Shown piece by piece: positions 32,632 to 32,847 of a stretch of DNA of 32,847 bases. Origin of the DNA: Alphaproteobacteria bacterium (lineage in GTDB: Bacteria; Pseudomonadota; Alphaproteobacteria; Rickettsiales; Deianiraeaceae); the NCBI GenBank assembly GCA_025363115.1, contig JANYEN010000030.1, forward strand, positions 1 through 32,847. Reading direction: 5' to 3'. Positions within the stretch are counted from its first letter, which is position 1. Each line of letters begins with the position of its first letter. The position numbers and the translations under genes were made by a program. The notes under the pieces are model-generated. The model saw only the letters and a list, made by a program, of their open reading frames with translations, was not told the origin of the DNA and did not search any database.

Positions 32632-32847
32632 TTATATTTGAATTAACTTATTAGAAACCGATCTTTTTTCTAATATTTTGTTTGATATAACTCTAAAAGG
32701 AGGATAGACTTCAGCACTTTGTAAGATGCCATGATCTACAAATAAGTTATATAAAAGTTTAGTATTACTATCAATATTATCTAGTACTTTTAACAAATTT
32801 GAAGAACATAAAAAACTATTTTGTGAAAAATTTATTCTAGCTAATTG
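32632..32847 (-). CDS. C-terminal end of an unidentified gene entering from the right edge
   Basis: The last 71 codons of a minus-strand gene are in the window, ending at a TAA at 32634-32632. The sequence (QLARINFSQNSFLCSSNLLK; TKLLYNLFVDHGILQSAEVY; PPFRVISNKILEKRS) looks like genuine protein but I do not recognise it. It ends six bases before the SuhB-like GTG start, an operon-like spacing. Confidence 0.6.
   Translation of the reverse strand, partial: QLARINFSQNSFLCSSNLLKVLDNIDSNTKLLYNLFVDHGILQSAEVYPPFRVISNKILEKRSVSNKLIQI

Noticed and set aside
1-32847. CRISPR array, rRNA, prophage or toxin-antitoxin system
   Set aside because: No regularly spaced repeats, rRNA signature, phage structural genes or recognisable toxin-antitoxin pair were seen on either strand.

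Overview
This looks like a piece of a very AT-rich chromosome from a fast-evolving alphaproteobacterium with a reduced, rearranged genome. A host-associated Rickettsiales- or Holosporales-type lineage fits best. The reasons are: low GC throughout; an RNase D, SSB, NusA, Lnt and eukaryote-like IleS of the kinds seen in that group; break-up of operons that are normally conserved (rpsB without tsf, nusA without rimP or infB); degraded gene fragments; and a decayed insertion sequence. I could not run a phylogeny, so the placement is inference. Almost no native gene has a Shine-Dalgarno sequence; the one full AAAGGAGG belongs to the insertion sequence.

Layout. Positions 92-17604 carry a dense, mostly plus-strand block: a tandem-domain nucleoside deoxyribosyltransferase-like protein, a Bcp-type peroxiredoxin, rplU-rpmA-argS-holB, a SulP transporter fused to a beta-carbonic anhydrase, tatC, ssb, lnt-rnd, a small exported protein, an MsbA-like ABC exporter, a Pif1/RecD-type helicase, fmt and a membrane GT2 glycosyltransferase. 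Positions 17793-18439 hold two small Cys-containing minus-strand ORFs, probably related. An N-terminal fragment of ileS (18580-19443) converges on nusA (minus), followed by greA and rpsB (minus) and then tRNA-Met(CAT) on the plus strand. Positions 22800-26650 carry an unrecognised basic protein, an M16 peptidase, an outer-membrane beta-barrel remnant, a lipoprotein, a rhodanese and truA.

Positions 26764-27806 are the most unusual part: a self-contained transcription unit with promoter, palindrome, long leader, ORF and strong terminator. Its product has a Gln-rich N-terminus, a HisE-like domain without the catalytic acidic residues, and a Lys-rich repeat tail. A TPR protein follows. Positions 28691-30046 are a decayed IS1595-type element with recognisable terminal inverted repeats. 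The right end carries an AGCS sodium/amino-acid symporter, an inositol-monophosphatase (SuhB-type) protein lacking key metal ligands, and the end of an unrecognised gene.

A recurring theme is enzyme folds whose catalytic residues have been lost while the reading frame stays intact: the HisE-like domain, the SuhB-like protein and the first half of the deoxyribosyltransferase. A second theme is expression control: a terminator-like hairpin sits in the nusA leader, and palindromes overlap the predicted start sites of two promoters.
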